A stretch of 64,000 bases of DNA from Nocardioides flavescens (lineage in GTDB: Bacteria; Actinomycetota; Actinomycetes; Propionibacteriales; Nocardioidaceae), in assembly GCF_009823805.1 (NCBI RefSeq), contig NZ_WUEK01000002.1, positions 372,001-436,000 on the forward strand, given 5' to 3'. Below, piece after piece: positions 59,957 through 64,000 of this stretch; the first letter of the stretch is position 1, and every line of letters starts with the position of its first letter. The notes under the pieces were generated by a model. That model worked only from the letters and a program-made list of their open reading frames with translations, searched no databases and was not told where the DNA came from. A program made the translations under genes and the position numbers.

Positions 59957-62445
59957 GAGACGGGCCCCGTCGAGCGGCCGAGCGCGGCGAGCTTGCGGCG
60001 CAGCGTGTCCGTCGCCTCGACCAGCCGCCGCCTCAGCGTGACGTCGAGGCCGGGGTCGTCGGCCAGCGCCTCGGCGCGGGCCAGCGTCGCCGCGTCGAGC
60101 GAGGTGCGCGGGAAGAAGACCTCGGCGGCGTCGCCGAGCGTCCAGCCGCTGCGCACGGCGGCGGTGCCGGACAGCTCGTCGAAGTAGCGCCCGACGTACG
60201 GCGTGGTCAGCTCGGTCTGCGAGCCCTGCCAGAAGCCGAGTCCGACCGCCTCGAGCTCGTAGTTGGGCACCGACACCTCGCCGGTGAACCGCTGCCACGC
60301 CCAGGCTTTCGCCTCCACGCTGGGGAGGGAGGCGCGGGCGCCCGCGTGGGCGACCGTGGCGACCTGGGTGGGGTCGACGGCGAGCTGCTCGTCGAGCCCG
60401 GCCTCGTCGACGGCGCCGTGTGCAGCGAGGCGGCGCAGCACCCGCCAGCGCAGGTCCAGGTCGAGCGGTACGCCGTCCGGCAGGTCACGCCCCTCGAGCC
60501 AGCCCTGCAGGCGGGGCGCCGGAGCCGTGGCGACGGCGACGCGGAACGCCGCGAGCTGCTCCTCGGAGCCGGCCCGCAGCTCGGCCAGCCGAGCGAGGGC
60601 GGCGTCGTGCACCCGGGCGCTCGCCGCAGCGGGGTCGGCCTGCAGCGGCAGCACCCAGCCGTAGACCCAGGCCATCGTGCGGCGTGCGCTGTCCTCGGTG
60701 TCCTCGACGGGCAGCGAGGCGACGACGAGGTCGAGCACGTCGGCGGGGACGACGAGGGCGTTGTGCAGGGCGCTGCGCACGCTGCTCCAGATCCCGGCGC
60801 GCAGCTCGGGGTCGTCGACCGCGGGCAGCAGGTCGACCAGCGCCCGCACGGTCGCGGTGTCGGGCACGGTCACCGCCCAGGTGTCGAGGTAGGGGTCGAC
60901 CACCACCGGGGCGTCGTCGGCGACGTCGGCGGGCAGCGCGAACGGTGTCTCCGCGGCGGTGATCTCCAGCTCGTGGTCGCTCCACAGCCCGTCGCGGTCG
61001 GCGACGGCGACCCGCAGCCGGTGCGGCCGGTCGGCCTCCGCGCCGGAGACCGAGGGCTGCGTGCGTCGCACGAGCCCGGCCGCGCGGTCGAAGGACAGCG
61101 TGTCGGGCCCGGCGGTCTGCAGCCACGGCCCGGCGAACGTCGACAGGTCGCCGGCCCCGGCGCGCTCCCAGCTGCCGAACAGGTCGGCTGCGGTCGCGTT
61201 GTCGAAGCGGTGACGCTCGAAGTGGTCGCGCACGCCGGCGAAGAAGGTGTCGTCGCCGAGCGTGGCGGCCAGCTGGCGCAGGATCGCCGAGCCCTTGGCG
61301 TAGGAGATGCCGTCGAAGTCCTGCAGGGCTGCCGTCGCGTCGACCGCGCCGTTGCCCGCGACCGGGTGGGTGGTCGGGCCCTGGTCGGCGACGAGCCCCC
61401 ACTGGCGGCGCGCGTAGGCCATCTCGGCCCACGCCTCGGCGTACTCCGTGGCGTCGGCGGTGACGCGGTTGCCCATGTACTCGGCGAACGACTCGTTGAG
61501 CCAGAGGTCGTCCCACCACGCGGGGGTGACCAGGTCGCCGAACCACTGGTGGGCCATCTCGTGGGCCACCGTCGTCGCGCGCTGCACCCGCAGCGCCCGG
61601 GTGACCCGGCTGGTGAAGACGAGCGGGTCGCGGAAGGTGACGCAGCCGGGGTTCTCCATGGCGCCGGCGTTGAACTCCGGCACGAAGGCCTGGTGGTACT
61701 TCACGAACGGGTAGCGCATCCCGAAGAGCCGGTGCAGCTCGTCGAAGCTCTGCCGGGTGAGGGTGAACAGCTCCTCGGCGTCCTTGTCGAGGTCGGCCGC
61801 GAGGCTGGCCCGCGAGCTGAGGCCGAGCGGGATGCCGTCGTGCTCGGTCTCGAGCACGTGCCACGGACCGGCGACGAGGCTGACGAAGTACGTCGACAGC
61901 GGGGCGCTGGGCTCGAACTCCCAGGTGCCCGCCTCGACGCGCGAGCCGGGGGCGTTGGCGACGACGGTCCAGTCGTGGGGCGCCCGCACGTGCAGCGTGT
62001 AGGACGCCTTGAGGTCGGGCTGGTCGAAGCAGGCGAAGACGCTGGGGGCGGCGTCCATGAACATCATCGCGTAGACGTAGTGCCGTCCGTCGGCCGGATC
62101 GACGCTGCGGTGCAGCCCCTCGCCGTCGTTGCGGAAGCCCATCGTGGCCTCGACGACCAGCTCGTGCTCGCCCGCGCCGAGGTCGAGCGGGAACCGACCG
62201 CGCGCGAGCAGGTCGGTCTCCAGCGGGCGTCCATCGAGCCGCACGGTGTGCAGCCGCTGCGGCTTGAGGTCGAGGAAGGTCTGTCCGGCGCCGCTGCGGA
62301 ACCGCAGCACCGTGGTCGAGCCGAACGTCGCCTCGTCGGCGGCCAGGTCGAGCGTGACGTCGTACGACGAGAGGTCGAGCAGGGCCTTGCGGGCCACCGC
62401 TTCGGAGCGCTGCAGGGACGCGGGGGACTCGGTGGTGCGGGACAC
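59953..62445 (-). CDS. pepN: Aminopeptidase N (M1 family)
   Basis: 830 residues from GTG 62445, 6 bases after minus-strand TAGGCT. M1 motifs are GAMENPGCVTFRD (substrate amino-terminus recognition, about residue 262) and HEMAHQWFGDLVTPAWWDDL, WLNESFAEYMG (zinc HExxHx18E, about 298-321). The N-terminal barrel domain and a long C-terminal ERAP1-like helical domain are intact. Length fits actinobacterial PepN. It removes N-terminal residues from peptides, possibly those released by the proteasome. It overlaps fdhD by 4 bases. Confidence 0.96.
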   Translation of the reverse strand: MSRTTESPASLQRSEAVARKALLDLSSYDVTLDLAADEATFGSTTVLRFRSGAGQTFLDLKPQRLHTVRLDGRPLETDLLARGRFPLDLGAGEHELVVEATMGFRNDGEGLHRSVDPADGRHYVYAMMFMDAAPSVFACFDQPDLKASYTLHVRAPHDWTVVANAPGSRVEAGTWEFEPSAPLSTYFVSLVAGPWHVLETEHDGIPLGLSSRASLAADLDKDAEELFTLTRQSFDELHRLFGMRYPFVKYHQAFVPEFNAGAMENPGCVTFRDPLVFTSRVTRALRVQRATTVAHEMAHQWFGDLVTPAWWDDLWLNESFAEYMGNRVTADATEYAEAWAEMAYARRQWGLVADQGPTTHPVAGNGAVDATAALQDFDGISYAKGSAILRQLAATLGDDTFFAGVRDHFERHRFDNATAADLFGSWERAGAGDLSTFAGPWLQTAGPDTLSFDRAAGLVRRTQPSVSGAEADRPHRLRVAVADRDGLWSDHELEITAAETPFALPADVADDAPVVVDPYLDTWAVTVPDTATVRALVDLLPAVDDPELRAGIWSSVRSALHNALVVPADVLDLVVASLPVEDTEDSARRTMAWVYGWVLPLQADPAAASARVHDAALARLAELRAGSEEQLAAFRVAVATAPAPRLQGWLEGRDLPDGVPLDLDLRWRVLRRLAAHGAVDEAGLDEQLAVDPTQVATVAHAGARASLPSVEAKAWAWQRFTGEVSVPNYELEAVGLGFWQGSQTELTTPYVGRYFDELSGTAAVRSGWTLGDAAEVFFPRTSLDAATLARAEALADDPGLDVTLRRRLVEATDTLRRKLAALGRSTGPVS

Positions 62446-62608
62446 CTCACCAGCCTAGGAGGCGGCCCGCGGCCGAGTGGTGCGGGTCACCGCGCGGGGG
62501 TTTTGGGCGGGCCCGCGGCGCAGGTCTAGCCTCGTGCTCGACCGCGCGGGTGCTGCGCGGTCCGCATGCCGCCGCTGGAGACGCTTCCCCCGAGCGACCC
62601 GCGGCCGG

Positions 62609-62672
62609 GGACGGACCCTCCCCATGGGTCTCCGTCCGGCGACGGATCCCGAGCGTCTGCTCGGGGTCCGTC
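62609..62672 (+). promoter_or_regulatory. Tandem hairpins with alternative pairing before the OsmC gene
   Basis: Hairpin 1 pairs GGACGGACCC (62609-62618) with GGG-TC-TCCGTCC (62626-62637). Hairpin 2 pairs GACGGATCCCGAGC (62641-62654) with GCTCGGGGTCCGTC (62659-62672), one G-T pair, loop GTCT. GACGGA at 62641 can instead pair with TCCGTC at 62631, making the two folds mutually exclusive. They occupy most of the 243-base gap before ATG 62689. An attenuator is possible but unproven. Confidence 0.45.
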
Positions 62673-62688
62673 GTGCCACCCTGGGCCC

Positions 62689-63180
62689 ATGCCCTCACTC
62701 CCTGAGCAGACCCCGGCGCACCAGGCCGAGCTCGGCCCCGACACCCACCGCAGCGTCGGTCTCCACCAGATCGGCGAGCACCGCTGGATGGCGACCAACG
62801 CCCGCGGCGGCGGGGTGTCGATCGGCACGGGCGAGGACCCCGACTTCACGCCGGTCGAGCTGCTCCTCGCGGCGCTCGTGGGCTGCGGCGCCGTCGACCT
62901 CGACCTCATCACCGGCAAGCGTGCGCCGTTCGAGACGTTCGCCGCGCGGGCCGAGGGCCACAAGGTGCGCGACGAGCACGGCTCGCACATGGTGCAGCTG
63001 CAGGTGACCTTCGACGTCACCTTCCCCGAGGGCGAGGCCGGCGACGCCGCCCGCGCGGTGCTGCCGCGCACCGTGCAGCAGATCCAGGACCGGCTGTGCA
63101 CCGTCGGACGCACCGTCACCGTCGGCGACCCGGTGGTCTACCGGACGGGACCCGTCGACGGGGAGGTCAGCCCAGGCTGA
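62689..63180 (+). CDS. OsmC-family protein
   Basis: 163 residues from ATG 62689. OsmC/YhfA core: GEHRWMATNARGGGVSIGTG, FTPVELLLAALVGCGAVDLD with the first conserved Cys (about residue 66), and LQVTFDVTFPEGEAGDAARA, LPRTVQQIQDRLCTVGRTVT with the second Cys. Paired cysteines suggest a peroxide or organic hydroperoxide reductase, or a thiol-handling relative. The last codons overlap the convergent cyclophilin gene by 14 bases. Confidence 0.9.
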   Translation: MPSLPEQTPAHQAELGPDTHRSVGLHQIGEHRWMATNARGGGVSIGTGEDPDFTPVELLLAALVGCGAVDLDLITGKRAPFETFAARAEGHKVRDEHGSHMVQLQVTFDVTFPEGEAGDAARAVLPRTVQQIQDRLCTVGRTVTVGDPVVYRTGPVDGEVSPG

Positions 63181-63895
63181 CCCGCTCGATGTCGACGGCC
63201 TCGGCGGGGGCCACGCCGTCGGCGGCGACGCCCTTCTCGGCCAGGGCCGCGACCTTGTCGATGCCGGCCTGGTCGAGGGTGCCGAAGACGGTGTACTCCG
63301 GCGGCAGCTGCGTGGCGGCGTACACCATGAAGAACTGCGAGCCGTTGGTGTCGGGCTGGCCGATGTTGGCCATCGCCAGGGTGCCGGCCGGGTAGGTCTC
63401 GGACCCGTCGAGCTCGTCGGGCACGGTGTAGCCCGGGCCGCCGGTGCCCTTCCCGGACGGGTCGCCGCACTGCAGCACCGACAGCCCGCCGCTCTGCGGG
63501 GTCACGAGCCGGTGGCACGGCGTGTCGTCGTAGTAGCCCTGTGAGGCCAGGGACAGGAACGAGCCGACCGTGCACGGCGCCTTCGTGGCGTCGAGCGTCA
63601 GGTCGAGGGCGCCCAGCGTCGTCGACAGCACGATCGGGATCTCGCCGGTGTAGGCCGCCTCGGCGGGCGGCTTCTCGACGTCGCGCGCGGCGGGCAGGTT
63701 GTCGTCGTCGGCGTAGTCGCAGGCCACCGGGGCGCCGGTCGGCAACGAGGAGAGGTCGAGGTCGCTGCCTCCGGAGCCGCCGTCGGTCGCCGTGGTGCCG
63801 TCGTCGTCACCGCACCCGCCGAGCGCGAGCAGCCCGGTCAGGGCGAGGGCCGAGGCGGCGGCGGACAGGCGGGAGCGGCGCAGGAGCATGGGCAC
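63167..63895 (-). CDS. Cyclophilin-type peptidyl-prolyl isomerase lipoprotein
   Basis: 242 residues from GTG 63895; ATG 63889 is an alternative. The signal peptide ends in lipobox LALGGC (Cys about 28), then a Gly/Ser/Asp linker. The cyclophilin domain covers residues 85-242: VLSTTLGALDLTLDATKAPC, VGSFLSLASQGYYDDTPCHR, GKGTGGPGYTVPDEL, GTLAMANIGQPDTNGSQFFM and FGTLDQAGIDKVAALAEKG. It should help fold exported proteins outside the membrane. The active-site Arg is present in PCHRLV. Confidence 0.94.
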   Translation of the reverse strand: MPMLLRRSRLSAAASALALTGLLALGGCGDDDGTTATDGGSGGSDLDLSSLPTGAPVACDYADDDNLPAARDVEKPPAEAAYTGEIPIVLSTTLGALDLTLDATKAPCTVGSFLSLASQGYYDDTPCHRLVTPQSGGLSVLQCGDPSGKGTGGPGYTVPDELDGSETYPAGTLAMANIGQPDTNGSQFFMVYAATQLPPEYTVFGTLDQAGIDKVAALAEKGVAADGVAPAEAVDIERVSLG

Positions 63896-63913
63896 GAGGG
63901 TAGAAGACCGGCC

Positions 63914-64000
63914 TCAGCCGTTGCGGCCGCGGGCCGCGACCTCCCAGGGCCGGAGCAGGCCGTGCTCCTCGACCCACAGCTCGTCGGTGAGGTTGACCGC
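63914..64000 (-). CDS. 3' end of an unidentified gene, cut by window edge
   Basis: Only 28 codons and the stop are visible, reading AVNLTDELWVEEHGLLRPW and then EVAARGRNG. The frame stays open to the edge and uses typical GC-rich codons, so it is probably the end of a real gene transcribed toward the cyclophilin gene, 18 bases away. Too little is visible to name a family. Confidence 0.5.
   Translation of the reverse strand, partial: AVNLTDELWVEEHGLLRPWEVAARGRNG

Overview
The window is very GC-rich, densely coding actinobacterial chromosome. Several features point to a Nocardioides-like organism (Propionibacteriales): the mycothiol ligase mshC, a complete Pup-proteasome locus (arc, dop, pup, prcB, prcA), a MerR gene beside gcvP, many GTG starts, and many apparently leaderless genes with a TAnnnT box 6-8 bases before the start codon. 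The genus is inferred from style and gene content, not from a marker gene. I see no rRNA, no CRISPR array and no complete insertion sequence.

Region 1 (1-15393) is most of an extracellular contractile injection system (eCIS, a phage-tail-like nanomachine). It holds a DUF4255 cap/terminator-type protein cut by the left edge, a lipoprotein, a PAAR-like tip protein, sheath, tube, a tail-assembly-chaperone-like protein, a DUF6760-like small protein, a second tube-type protein, a LysM hub protein, a VgrG/gpV spike, gp25, gpJ-like and gpI-like baseplate proteins, and a zinc-ribbon protein with a C-terminal membrane anchor. Two members are unusual. One is a 1088-residue disordered protein carrying about 14 spaced [V/I]-x-R-R motifs and a C-terminal amphipathic helix. 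The other is an antisense gene for an IS630-transposase-like protein that keeps its DNA-binding half but has lost recognisable catalytic residues. The AAA+ ATPase, tail fibre and toxin genes expected of such clusters are not in the window and may lie to the left.

Region 2 (15394-35000) is mostly housekeeping: a GIY-YIG protein with a small membrane partner next to tRNA-Leu(GAG), an M20 peptidase, an aldo/keto reductase, uppP, corA, the conserved actinobacterial trio (phosphomutase-like, DUF3090, SCO1664-like) ahead of mshC, a PAC2 protein, metH with a HAD phosphatase, a LuxR-type two-component system coupled to an ABC-2 exporter, and a RecB-like nuclease.

Region 3 (35019-49101) carries an M50 protease, trmI and the proteasome/pupylation genes. 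Next come a terminator, a MerR regulator, a block of nested palindromes, a glycine riboswitch and gcvP, then a secreted Ig-like protein and a CYTH-CHAD protein.

Region 4 (49102-64000) begins with a strand-switching 32-base repeat array. It continues with tldD and its tldE-like partner, a sulfotransferase, sbcC/sbcD, a twice-frameshifted secreted repeat protein, fdhD, pepN, an OsmC protein, a cyclophilin lipoprotein and the 3' end of one more gene. Three related palindromic elements (near 18.1, 20.3 and 59.1 kb) each sit between convergent genes.
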